A DNA stretch of 31,065 nucleotides from SZUA-36 sp041570235 (GTDB lineage: Bacteria; Pseudomonadota; Gammaproteobacteria; Xanthomonadales; SZUA-36), in the NCBI GenBank assembly GCA_041570235.1, contig JBFFWN010000008.1, positions 1-31,065 on the forward strand, written 5' to 3'. The notes beneath the pieces are model-generated. The model made no database searches. It saw only the letters and a list, made by a program, of their open reading frames with translations, and had not been told where the DNA came from. The position numbers and the translations under genes are program-made. Below are positions 14,971 through 22,850 of this stretch, in pieces. Numbering within the stretch: the first letter of the stretch is position 1; every line of letters begins with the position of its first letter.

Positions 14971-16938
14971 CTAGTCGGGCTTTCTTATCCGCCCAACAAA
15001 CCAGTAGGCCAGCAACAGAAATACGGCGAAGCCGACGGTTTCAGCCAGCCATTCCGGCCCCAGCCATCCGGTACCGATGCCTTCAGGCTTGCGACTCAGT
15101 ACGAATGCAACCGCGGCAATTCCAACGCCCAGCAAACCTTCCCCGCCAACAAAGCCGGAGCTCAGAAGCACCCCGCGTTCGCGCCGGTCCTCCAGTTCCT
15201 GTTGGTTCGCAGCCCGTTTTTCCATGTAATGCCGCAGCATTCCCCCCAGAAAAATCGGCGTCATTGTCGAAACCGGCAAGTACACCCCCACCGCGAATGG
15301 CAATGATGGAATTTTGAAAATCTCGCAAACCAGTGTGATGCCGACGCCTATTCCAACCAGCCCCCAGGGCAGGTTTTGATCCAGCACCCCATCGATCACC
15401 AGGCGCATCAGGGTAGCCTGGGGTGCTGGCAACTCTGCACTGCCAAAGCCGAAGGCCTTGCCCAGTAAGATGACTGCGCCGCAGACAAACACGGCAGAGG
15501 TCAGTACACCGATCAATTCCGCACGTTGCTGTCGTTTTGGTGTAGCGCCGATCAGGAACCCGCTTTTTAAATCCTGAGATGTGTCTCCGGCTATTGATAC
15601 CGCAATGGCAACCACGCAGCCCACGATCAATGTTGCGGCCTTGCCGGTGTCATCGGTCCAGCCCATCAACAGGAAAACGGTTGCAGTGCCCAGCAGCGCT
15701 GCAATCGTCATGCCACTGGTGGGGTTCGACGTTACCCCGACCAGACCAACAATCCGTGCCGCCACCGTGACAAAAAAGAAGGCGAATACCGTCACGCATA
15801 ACGCCGCTGCCAGGCGGACCCCAACGTCACCCACATTACCGAAAGCCCACGGGCCAAAACCGAGAAAAAGCACGATCAGTATGACGCCGATACCCACGGT
15901 TTTAAGTGAAAGATCCTGTTGGGTGCGTGGAACATCCATTGCACTATCGTCACCATTGCGGTTACTCAGCTGACGGGCACTGGCCTTAAAACTGTGAACC
16001 ATCACCGGCAGACTGCGAATCAGGGTGATGATGCCGGCTGCTGCAACCGCACCTGCACCTATGTAACGAACATAACGTGACCAGATATCGGAGACCGGCA
16101 TGTCGCGGATCAGGTTCAGGGTTTCCGGGAAAAGCGGAACCTCACGGGCATCACCCCAGTAAGCAATTGCGGGAATGATGATCAATGCTGATAACAGGCC
16201 GCCACCCACCATGATCAATGCCACCCGTCGACCCAGAATGTAACCCACCCCAAACAGGGCCGCTGACATATCAAAACCGACCTGGGCCTTTTTGATAAAA
16301 GGAATGGTCAGTGTTGCGTGACCGGGAATCCGGTGTAGCCAGGAGGTCAGGAATTTGAAAAACGCACCCATGCCGATACCGATGAAAATATTTTTGGCCC
16401 GGTTCCCGCCCACCTCGTTGGCTACCAGTACCTCGGCGCAGGCCATGCCCTCTGGATATGGCAGTTTGCCGTGCTCCTTTTCGATCAGGTAACGACGCAG
16501 AGGGATCATGAACAATATGCCAAGCAGACCACCGGACATGGCCAGTACCGTCATTTGTAAAAGTCCGGGCGCCATGTTCCACATAAACAGTGCCGGCAGG
16601 GTAAATATGATGCCGCTTGCCAACGAGCTCGATGCCGAGCCGGTTGTCTGGGCGATATTGGCCTCAAGAATGGTGCCGTGTATCCCCGTGCGTTGCAACG
16701 CGCGAAATACCGCCACTGTCATTACCGCAACCGGAATCGAAGTGCTGATGGTCAGGCCGGCACGTAAACCAAGGTATGCATTGGCTGCGCCGAAAATGAT
16801 GCCAAATAAAACCCCGAGAACAATACTTTTAACGGTGAATTCCGCCGGGCTTTCCTGGCTGCTGACATAGGGTTGGTAGTGCTCCCCGTCTTCCAATATT
16901 GTATAGGCCTTTGGGTCCAATCCCTTTTTATCGCTCAA
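14971..16938 (-). CDS. OPT-family oligopeptide/metal-chelate transporter
   Basis: 655 aa, a polytopic inner-membrane protein with about 15 hydrophobic segments. The cytoplasmic N-terminus is followed by GVLFGIIFGAANAYLGLRAG and SIPVAVMTVAVFRAL. Mid-protein NPTSGMTIAALLG and the C-terminal LPFAVGVYLPVSTMTPIFLGG are typical of prokaryotic OPT transporters. The start codon is TTG, supported by GGGAG seven bases upstream and by the lack of a better ATG. OPT proteins import oligopeptides or metal chelates by proton symport; which applies here is not visible. It is divergent from the copper-chaperone gene, with 190 bases between. Confidence 0.93.
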   Translation of the reverse strand: MSDKKGLDPKAYTILEDGEHYQPYVSSQESPAEFTVKSIVLGVLFGIIFGAANAYLGLRAGLTISTSIPVAVMTVAVFRALQRTGIHGTILEANIAQTTGSASSSLASGIIFTLPALFMWNMAPGLLQMTVLAMSGGLLGILFMIPLRRYLIEKEHGKLPYPEGMACAEVLVANEVGGNRAKNIFIGIGMGAFFKFLTSWLHRIPGHATLTIPFIKKAQVGFDMSAALFGVGYILGRRVALIMVGGGLLSALIIIPAIAYWGDAREVPLFPETLNLIRDMPVSDIWSRYVRYIGAGAVAAAGIITLIRSLPVMVHSFKASARQLSNRNGDDSAMDVPRTQQDLSLKTVGIGVILIVLFLGFGPWAFGNVGDVGVRLAAALCVTVFAFFFVTVAARIVGLVGVTSNPTSGMTIAALLGTATVFLLMGWTDDTGKAATLIVGCVVAIAVSIAGDTSQDLKSGFLIGATPKRQQRAELIGVLTSAVFVCGAVILLGKAFGFGSAELPAPQATLMRLVIDGVLDQNLPWGLVGIGVGITLVCEIFKIPSLPFAVGVYLPVSTMTPIFLGGMLRHYMEKRAANQQELEDRRERGVLLSSGFVGGEGLLGVGIAAVAFVLSRKPEGIGTGWLGPEWLAETVGFAVFLLLAYWFVGRIRKPD

Positions 16939-17131
16939 CGTGCGTCTCCCGTCACTCAGGTTTTTATTTTGCAGAGGAAATAATTATACACATCATTGGT
17001 GTGATCAAATCACGTTGGAGTCGATTCGGGGGGGCTGTGGTGATGTAAAACTCAGTAAACGGTGCGGGTCGGCATGCAAATATTCCGGAACATCGTTAAG
17101 CTATGACAAACATCATTATTGAGAACCCTGA

Positions 17132-17650
17132 ATGAAGCTTTTAATGAGACTATTGGTAACTGCAATGTTGCTCGTAGCGGCCATTGGACTAGGCGCCTGC
17201 GACAACAGTACGGAAACGACAGAAAACGCCGCTTTATCGACAGCTCCCGTTGCCGCGCCCGCCGTGACCGAAACTGCAGCGCAGGTCATCACCGTGAGCA
17301 AGCCCCGTATCAGGGCCACTGCGCCGGGACAAATGGTCAGCGGAGCCTTTATGACGCTGACCAACACCTCTGCAGCACCCCATGCGCTGACTTCGGTCAG
17401 TTTCACCGCGGCCGGCACGGTCGAAATTCATGAAACCAGCATGGACGGCGAAATGATGCGGATGAGACGAGTCAGCCATATCGACATTCCAGCCAACGGT
17501 TCGGTTGAATTGAAACCCGGCAGCTATCACATTATGTTGATGGGACTGAAAAAAGAGCTGTCAGCGGGCACGACTGAAACCCTGGCCCTGACGTTTTCCG
17601 ATAAATCCGAAATGACCGTTGAAGCCTCCGTGGGCGACCCGAGTGAATAG
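17132..17650 (+). CDS. PCuAC-type periplasmic copper chaperone, lipoprotein
   Basis: 172 aa. The lipobox LGAC (20-23) marks Cys23 for lipidation, so the protein is membrane-tethered in the periplasm. An Ala/Thr-rich linker leads to the PCuAC domain (about 52-168). The Cu(I) site fits the family rule exactly: H100-x10-M111-x21-H133-x-M135. These proteins pass Cu(I) to the CuA centre of cytochrome c oxidase and work with SCO proteins; the next gene, 7 bases on, is an SCO homologue. A typical PCuAC protein has a plain signal peptide, so the lipoprotein form is a modest variation. Confidence 0.94.
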   Translation: MKLLMRLLVTAMLLVAAIGLGACDNSTETTENAALSTAPVAAPAVTETAAQVITVSKPRIRATAPGQMVSGAFMTLTNTSAAPHALTSVSFTAAGTVEIHETSMDGEMMRMRRVSHIDIPANGSVELKPGSYHIMLMGLKKELSAGTTETLALTFSDKSEMTVEASVGDPSE

Positions 17651-17657
17651 CACCTAC

Positions 17658-18275
17658 ATGAAAATATCCCTTGTTCTGATCGGTTTGCTGGCATTTGCCC
17701 TGGGTATCGGCATTGCCCGGTATTACATGCCGGACTCGGATCCCGTCCTTGATACCAGTGGTAACAGCAACACCAAAGTGCCGGTCACCCCGGGCAGGTT
17801 TGGCGGCGACTTTACCCTGCTAAAGGAAGACCAAGCGGTAAAGCTCAGCGATTTTCGCGGCAAACTCGTGGTGATGTATTTTGGTTACGCCTCGTGCCCG
17901 GATATATGCCCGACCACCCTGGCAATCATCGCTTCAGCGCTGCGGGAGTTGGCGCCGGAAGAACTGGAAAAGGTGCAGCCGATATTTATCAGTGTCGACC
18001 CGCAACGTGACCAGGGTGAAAAACTGACGGCCTATGCCAGCTATTTCCACCCCAGCTTCATCGGCATCACCGGCACCGAGGATGAGGTGCAGAAAGTCGC
18101 TAACCAGTATGGCGCCTTCTTCATCAAGGTGGAGAGCGATTCAGCCATGGGCTACCTGGTTGACCACACCTCCAAAACCTACCTGGTCGATCAGGATGGT
18201 AAATATGTGACCATCCTGCCGCATGACATGACCAGGGACGATGTACTAAACGCTATTCGCAGCGGGCTTCAATAA
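17658..18275 (+). CDS. SCO1/SenC family copper chaperone and thiol reductase
   Basis: 205 aa from the ATG at 17658; an upstream in-frame ATG overlaps the previous gene and would put 13 polar residues before the membrane anchor. The N-terminal anchor (about 3-21) holds a thioredoxin-fold domain in the periplasm. The copper ligands are present: C80 and C84 in SCPDICPTT, and H170 in VDHTSKTYLVD. It works with the preceding PCuAC chaperone in building the CuA site. No cytochrome oxidase genes lie in the window. Confidence 0.95.
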   Translation: MKISLVLIGLLAFALGIGIARYYMPDSDPVLDTSGNSNTKVPVTPGRFGGDFTLLKEDQAVKLSDFRGKLVVMYFGYASCPDICPTTLAIIASALRELAPEELEKVQPIFISVDPQRDQGEKLTAYASYFHPSFIGITGTEDEVQKVANQYGAFFIKVESDSAMGYLVDHTSKTYLVDQDGKYVTILPHDMTRDDVLNAIRSGLQ

Positions 18276-18286
18276 CAAGGGGGCTG

Positions 18287-18306
18287 ACTGGCCCGAACGG
18301 GCCAGT
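18287..18306 (+). terminator. Hairpin after SCO gene
   Basis: ACTGGCCC (18287-18294) pairs with GGGCCAGT (18299-18306) over a 4-base loop, 11 bases after the SCO stop. Only a short T-rich stretch (AGTTT) follows, so termination may be partial. It lies between convergent genes. Confidence 0.6.
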
Positions 18307-18379
18307 AGTTTAAAGACGTCATTTGCGGTTTCAGTCCGATAACTTCAGCAGCATGATCTGGCGTGCTGGAGTCGTGCGG

Positions 18380-20440
18380 TCAATTACTCTCGCAGGGCAC
18401 GCCCGATCCTGTTGTAAATTGCTGAAAGATCGCGCTCGCCGGAAGCGAAACGGGCGCGGTTAACGAGGAGAAGTTCACTTCACCACTCCGCAGTTCGCTG
18501 GCCGTGGCTTTTCCCGAGGCTATGCCAACCTGTCCGATCCATTCAGGAGCGTAGTCAGGACCTGTGCCTGCCAGGTCACCGAAGAGTATCTCAACCGTAC
18601 CGTCGTCGTTAAGCACGAGTTGAAGGGTGTTGGTCGCACCATTGCCTGAATTGGTATACACAGGAACGTCATCCCAGGTGATGATGGCGCGGTCTGGCGT
18701 CACTTCGGCAAATACTCCCCCGCCCGCTGTCGGATCGAGGTCGCTCATCATCGTTGCGAACGTGAGTTGCCTGCTAAGCAGCATCTCCCAGCGCATTGTC
18801 CAGGGGGTTCCGGTTGAGGCAAATCCAAACAGACTTGTCACGCCACCGTTCGAGTTCACGCTCACACTGTCGACGGAATCAGCACCCGGGATGGGCAGAA
18901 GGAAACCAAGCGCGAGGTCCTTCTGATCGTCATCCCCCAGGTTGAGGTTATTGCCGCCTTTTTCATATAGACCATTACCGGAACTGAAAGTAACGGTGTA
19001 GTCGGTGCCGTTGGGTATGAAGGTAATCTTGTCGCCGGCGACGAGATCCAAAGGCAGGGCGGGTTCAAAGTAGCAGTTTACCTTGAAGTCAACCAGGGGA
19101 TTGAGCCGTTGGTTGCGTTTCGAGTCCACAAGGTAGCTGTCAAACTTACGTTCGCCTTTCAACTCCTTGTTGAAGAACGATATTATGTACCAATAGGTCA
19201 GGCGGCCCAACTCTTCAGCGGTTACATCAGGGCGCAACGGCATGAGGGGTTGCAGTGCGTGAACGCTGGCAGGGTCCAACCTGATATCTTCAAGGGTATC
19301 GTCGCTGATTCCGTCGAAAAGCGAGCTGGCGCATCCTGCCGTGACAGTTGCCAGGTCCATACCCCACCAAAAGACCGAAGTCGCCGTTTCGGGGGGAATG
19401 GGCTGATGCATCTCCAAATCGACCAGCACAGCACGTATCTTTTTGCAGTAATCCGCGTTTCTCCCTAGCGGGCCATGCAGGGCGCCAGCAATGTCAGCGG
19501 AGTACTTCGGGTAGCTGTTCACCATCTGGGAGAAGCCTTGCCCGCTTGGGCCTCCAAATATCAGCACCGGCACGCTGACATTCGCCAGGTCGGCAGGACT
19601 AAACCCAAGGTAATCGAACCCGTCCACAGGGACGACAGCCTTGATACGAGGGTCCGGCAGCAGACCTTCTGACTCCAGGCCCGCCACGGTGATCATACTG
19701 GCGCCTCCACCATATGAGAAACCATGAAGGCCAATTTTGTCGGTATCGATTGCCTCATGGAACCTCGGGTTGGCCGTAGCGTCCAGCATTTCATCGATCA
19801 AAAAGCTGATATCCCGGCTGCGACCGGTCAGTATGGACGTAGCGTCTCCCATAAATACCGTGGGTAGTCCCAAAAAGTATGCTGAGAGGCCGATGCTATT
19901 GTTACCCGTGTGCTCAATACTTGCGACGATGTATCCCTGGCTTGCGAGCAGTTCGAGATGGGCCGGGGAACTGGACGCCCAGGAATAACTGCCGTGGGAG
20001 TAAATGACAAGGGGAAACTTGCCCTTTGCCAACGCGATCTCGTCGCGTGCGCCAAAGTGAGATGAAGTCAGGTCTGTATAGACCACTTCTCCGAAATAAG
20101 GCAGGCGTGATCCATCATAGATCGGATTGTTCTGCGAATACTGGGTGAAACTTCCCTCTGTGTTGCTTATGCTCTTGTCTTTCTTGTTTTTGTCCTTTTT
20201 CCCTGTTTGCTTTTTGCCCGGATACCAAATCTCCACAAACAAAGGCCGTCCCTCGCTGCCAGCCGATCCGTCGCGGTTACGAGCCGCATCTGTGATCACC
20301 ATGGAGGTGTGTCCGATGTCATATGGGCCTGCATTTATAGGTCCGATCACGCCGGCTTTTTTAGCCCAAGCCGGAGGAGTCAACGCAACCCCGACTATCA
20401 GAAAGGTACGCCATGTTAAGTTGATGAAGCTTGATTTCAT
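18380..20440 (-). CDS. Secreted alpha/beta hydrolase with C-terminal nidogen-like beta domain
   Basis: 686 aa from the ATG at 20440, preferred over one 33 bases upstream because a signal peptide (cleavage after PAWA, about 26) follows at once and AGGA lies 10 bases before it. The hydrolase part (about 30-430) has the oxyanion region VIYSHGSYSW and nucleophile Ser242 in GFSYGG. This layout is typical of PAF-acetylhydrolase/chlorophyllase-like enzymes. A Lys-rich insert (76-89) is unusual. From about 455 to the end the pattern changes: ALGFLLPI, VNSNGGV, SDLDPTAGGGV, ITWDDVPVY, LQLVLNDDGTVEILFGDL. This resembles nidogen-like extracellular beta-sandwich domains. An ester or lipid substrate outside the inner membrane is likely but inferred. 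Confidence 0.8.
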   Translation of the reverse strand: MKSSFINLTWRTFLIVGVALTPPAWAKKAGVIGPINAGPYDIGHTSMVITDAARNRDGSAGSEGRPLFVEIWYPGKKQTGKKDKNKKDKSISNTEGSFTQYSQNNPIYDGSRLPYFGEVVYTDLTSSHFGARDEIALAKGKFPLVIYSHGSYSWASSSPAHLELLASQGYIVASIEHTGNNSIGLSAYFLGLPTVFMGDATSILTGRSRDISFLIDEMLDATANPRFHEAIDTDKIGLHGFSYGGGASMITVAGLESEGLLPDPRIKAVVPVDGFDYLGFSPADLANVSVPVLIFGGPSGQGFSQMVNSYPKYSADIAGALHGPLGRNADYCKKIRAVLVDLEMHQPIPPETATSVFWWGMDLATVTAGCASSLFDGISDDTLEDIRLDPASVHALQPLMPLRPDVTAEELGRLTYWYIISFFNKELKGERKFDSYLVDSKRNQRLNPLVDFKVNCYFEPALPLDLVAGDKITFIPNGTDYTVTFSSGNGLYEKGGNNLNLGDDDQKDLALGFLLPIPGADSVDSVSVNSNGGVTSLFGFASTGTPWTMRWEMLLSRQLTFATMMSDLDPTAGGGVFAEVTPDRAIITWDDVPVYTNSGNGATNTLQLVLNDDGTVEILFGDLAGTGPDYAPEWIGQVGIASGKATASELRSGEVNFSSLTAPVSLPASAIFQQFTTGSGVPCESN

Positions 20441-20600
20441 TTGGTGGTTGTCCTGTTGCCCGTGATCGAGCATTCGATTGTCTCAGCGTTGAGAAAAGCC
20501 GGGGTTGAGTTCGCGCTCACAACCAACGGTTATGCAGATTCGTTAAATATAGCAGATGAAAATGATAATTACTTCTGAACCATTCACCGCGAATCAGTGC

Positions 20601-21362
20601 TCAGTAGGCAACTGAAAAACGCTGCATGACATGTTCGGCCCTTTCAGCCTCATCAATAAGGGCCACGGCGAAGTCGGCACGCGACACCCTGCTCCTGCCC
20701 CTGGAGTCCTCCATTAAGCGGTCACCACCAATTCGAAAAACACCGGTTCGCTTGCCATTGGTGAAATTCTTCGGCGGCGTGGCGAAACTCCAGCTTGCAT
20801 CGGTCACGGTTCGCAGATATTCCAGGGCCAGGACCTGTCCGGCGATCTCCACTTCGAGGCTTTTGGGTATGAAAATTTTGGGTAATGTATCGGCATATAA
20901 AATGCCGGGTTCAACTTCGAGTGAACCTGAGCCACCCACATGGATGAGACGTGGCGCCTGATCACCAAGATCACGCAGTACATTGACAATATTTTTCACT
21001 GCCAGGTATGGCACTGCATCATGCGGGTCTTTTGATTTTCCGGCAACACCCCGAACAGAGACAATGATGACATCCTGTCCCGCCGCCAGGCGGGCGATAC
21101 TGGCAGAATCGAGGATGTCGCCCTGAACCGCCGACAGTTTGTCATCAACCTGAATGATGCGTGAAGGGTTACGAGAAACCGCGGTGACCATATGGCCCCG
21201 ATTGAGGGCTTCACTGACTATGTGGGTTCCGACTTTGCCCGTGGCTCCATATACGAGTATTTTCAGGCTGTCGGGCTGGGCATTTTCGGCGGCATGCCCC
21301 GGTTCCATGAACAGGAGGGTCAATGCAACCATATAGCAAATACAAGAAAATGTTTTCAGCAT
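20601..21362 (-). CDS. NAD(P)-binding Rossmann protein (NmrA-like/atypical SDR) with signal peptide
   Basis: 253 aa. Residues 1-25 form a convincing Sec signal peptide (ALTLLFMEPGHAA). The mature part opens with the dinucleotide motif KILVYGATGKVG (34-45) and continues as an atypical short-chain dehydrogenase of the NAD(P)H-binding/NmrA group (AVSRNPSRI, VQGDILD, IHVGGSGSLEV). Such proteins act as reductases, isomerases or redox sensors in the cytoplasm. A signal peptide without a twin-arginine motif is odd for a cofactor protein. The gene follows the chorismatase by 60 bases on the same strand and may share its transcript. The ribosome binding site is weak. Confidence 0.82.
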   Translation of the reverse strand: MLKTFSCICYMVALTLLFMEPGHAAENAQPDSLKILVYGATGKVGTHIVSEALNRGHMVTAVSRNPSRIIQVDDKLSAVQGDILDSASIARLAAGQDVIIVSVRGVAGKSKDPHDAVPYLAVKNIVNVLRDLGDQAPRLIHVGGSGSLEVEPGILYADTLPKIFIPKSLEVEIAGQVLALEYLRTVTDASWSFATPPKNFTNGKRTGVFRIGGDRLMEDSRGRSRVSRADFAVALIDEAERAEHVMQRFSVAY

Positions 21363-21422
21363 CGACTTTGCCGCGGGTGATGGCGGGCAATGAGATTAAC
21401 GTAGTAAAGGTTTTCCGGGCTT

Positions 21423-22460
21423 CTAAACCACCTTGACGCCATCGACTTCCACCGTTAATTCCCTGCGGCAAATGGTTCCATGAAGATAGGCGACATGCTG
21501 CCCTTTTGCGTTCAGGTGTTCGTTCATTTCCCGTGAAACCAGTGGGTAGTCATCGGGGTCTTTAAGATAGACACGCAAAACGCTCTGGTTGTCCAGGGTG
21601 AATTGGGATTCAACTGAATTCATGTCTGAAATGGCATTGCAAAGAACAGCCAGGTTTTTGAACATTTCTTCAGTCTGGAGCTGCGTGTTGTAAGGGAAGT
21701 TGGATTCGTGGCCGACGACTGCTGCTGTCCCGGAAATCAAAAACAACTGGTGGGATTCGGATGAAACAAACCCACCACGGCTGAATATGGGGCTTTTGGG
21801 GCCATATTGCCTCGGGTAGAGGAAAGCGCTTGTTTGCCGGGGATTTTCAACCGGGTGGTAACGGTGATTTGATGCAATTGCAATCAGGGCAAGATCACCA
21901 CCGTTTTGCGTACCGATCGCGGTGCCGGTTGGTGCGTAATCATCACCGATACCCATGTCCTGAAACGCATCAGCACGGCCGATTGAGAACTGACGGTATC
22001 TCTCTGAATCGCCATCTCCGGCAGTTATATCATCGAAATAATTCCAGATTTTAACCATCCTGGTATGCTTTGTTGATCTGACCGCGTTGATCAGCTCGCT
22101 GTAGGCCTCGCGTGACTGTAAGCTGAAATCCTTGTTTGCATCGGTTTTTTTCTGGAAGATGGCTACCGTGTACTCATCGCATTCAGCGACCCTCACTGAG
22201 CCGGTTCGTGTGAATATCACTTCTCCCTCGTACCACCAGGCTTCGGTTAAGCTATCGTTGTTGAGGGGTCTCAGATCCAAGCCGATGATGGCGGGGTGAT
22301 CAGGTGCTTTGAAATCCTGTCCAAACTGGAACCCCAATAACAAATGGTGTTTTTCTGATGGCGGATCAAGCGCCGTGCCGACCCTGATATCCAACCGTGG
22401 GTTGCGTTGGCGATTACCTGTGACAATACCGGTTGTTTCAGGGGCTGAAAGTATTTGCAC
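21423..22460 (-). CDS. Chorismatase, FkbO/Hyg5/XanB2 family
   Basis: 345 aa from a GTG at 22460, chosen because AGGG lies 8 bases upstream; a TTG 6 bases earlier has it too close. No in-frame ATG lies upstream. The family pattern is clear: KIWNYFDDITAG followed by GDSERYRQFSIGRADAF (chorismatases carry RYRxF..GR), ASNHRYHPVENPRQ, and the C-terminal HGTICRRELTVEVDG. These enzymes turn chorismate into pyruvate plus hydroxybenzoates or a dihydrodiol acid. XanB2 makes 3- and 4-hydroxybenzoate for aryl-polyene pigment and ubiquinone. No pigment or polyketide genes are nearby, so supply of 4-hydroxybenzoate or a single aromatic acid is possible. The product type cannot be read from motifs here. Confidence 0.85.
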   Translation of the reverse strand: MQILSAPETTGIVTGNRQRNPRLDIRVGTALDPPSEKHHLLLGFQFGQDFKAPDHPAIIGLDLRPLNNDSLTEAWWYEGEVIFTRTGSVRVAECDEYTVAIFQKKTDANKDFSLQSREAYSELINAVRSTKHTRMVKIWNYFDDITAGDGDSERYRQFSIGRADAFQDMGIGDDYAPTGTAIGTQNGGDLALIAIASNHRYHPVENPRQTSAFLYPRQYGPKSPIFSRGGFVSSESHQLFLISGTAAVVGHESNFPYNTQLQTEEMFKNLAVLCNAISDMNSVESQFTLDNQSVLRVYLKDPDDYPLVSREMNEHLNAKGQHVAYLHGTICRRELTVEVDGVKVV

Positions 22461-22462
22461 GA

Positions 22463-22669
22463 TCAAAGCCCTGTTTCCGATCGTACACCTGCTAACCGCG
22501 CTTTTCTGGATGCAAATGCCTCCTGGCCGGCATCCATTAGGGCATTCCTGACTACACCCATGCCTAAGGTGTACGCCACGCAGGGTTCCTTCGAGATGTT
22601 TGATGCGATGAAAAGTGTTTTGTTCAATTCAATGCTCAGATTATTATTGTACAATAAAAACATATACAT
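22463..22669 (-). CDS. Possible 68-aa small protein upstream of chorismatase
   Basis: The 68-codon frame starts at an ATG with GGAAG four bases upstream (ten before a second ATG two codons on). It ends in TGA just before the preferred GTG start of the chorismatase and overlaps the alternative TTG start as TTGA. That is the geometry of a coupled upstream gene. The protein has no recognisable family: a hydrophobic N-terminus (MYMFLLY), one Cys, then a charged C-terminal half. The first third is AT-rich like an intergenic region, so it may be chance. Confidence 0.25.
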   Translation of the reverse strand: MYMFLLYNNNLSIELNKTLFIASNISKEPCVAYTLGMGVVRNALMDAGQEAFASRKARLAGVRSETGL

Positions 22670-22850
22670 ATATCTTCCAAAAGCGGCCCGTTACACCAGT
22701 TGTAGTAGCTTGGCTTTAGTAGCATATAGTACCCCTTTGCAGACTTTCCAGCTGATGCTTTTCTATATTTTGGGTGGATTAATCCAACATCCGTTTTGGC
22801 TCTGCATTAAAATTCACCGGGAAGACCATCGCTAATATTTTCGGAAATCT
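22467..22850. promoter_or_regulatory. Divergent promoter region between chorismatase and pldA
   Basis: 384 bases between divergent genes. The centre (about 22600-22680) is strongly AT-rich and contains the 14-bp perfect palindrome TTATTGTACAATAA (22644-22657), a possible operator. Apart from the possible 68-codon minus-strand frame, no gene is supported; the plus-strand open frame crossing it lacks a ribosome binding site and family resemblance. Confidence 0.5.

Noticed and set aside
15581..15973. 130-codon plus-strand open frame
   Set aside because: Lies wholly antisense to the well-supported OPT transporter gene, with low-complexity Thr/Pro content typical of a shadow frame.
17002..17016. 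CRP/FNR-like site (TGTGA...TCACG) upstream of the copper-chaperone gene
   Set aside because: The half-sites are 5 bases apart instead of the 6 required for CRP, and it does not fit the FNR consensus either; likely chance.
22455..22835. 126-codon plus-strand open frame before pldA
   Set aside because: Spans the AT-rich divergent promoter region, lacks a ribosome binding site and looks like no known protein.
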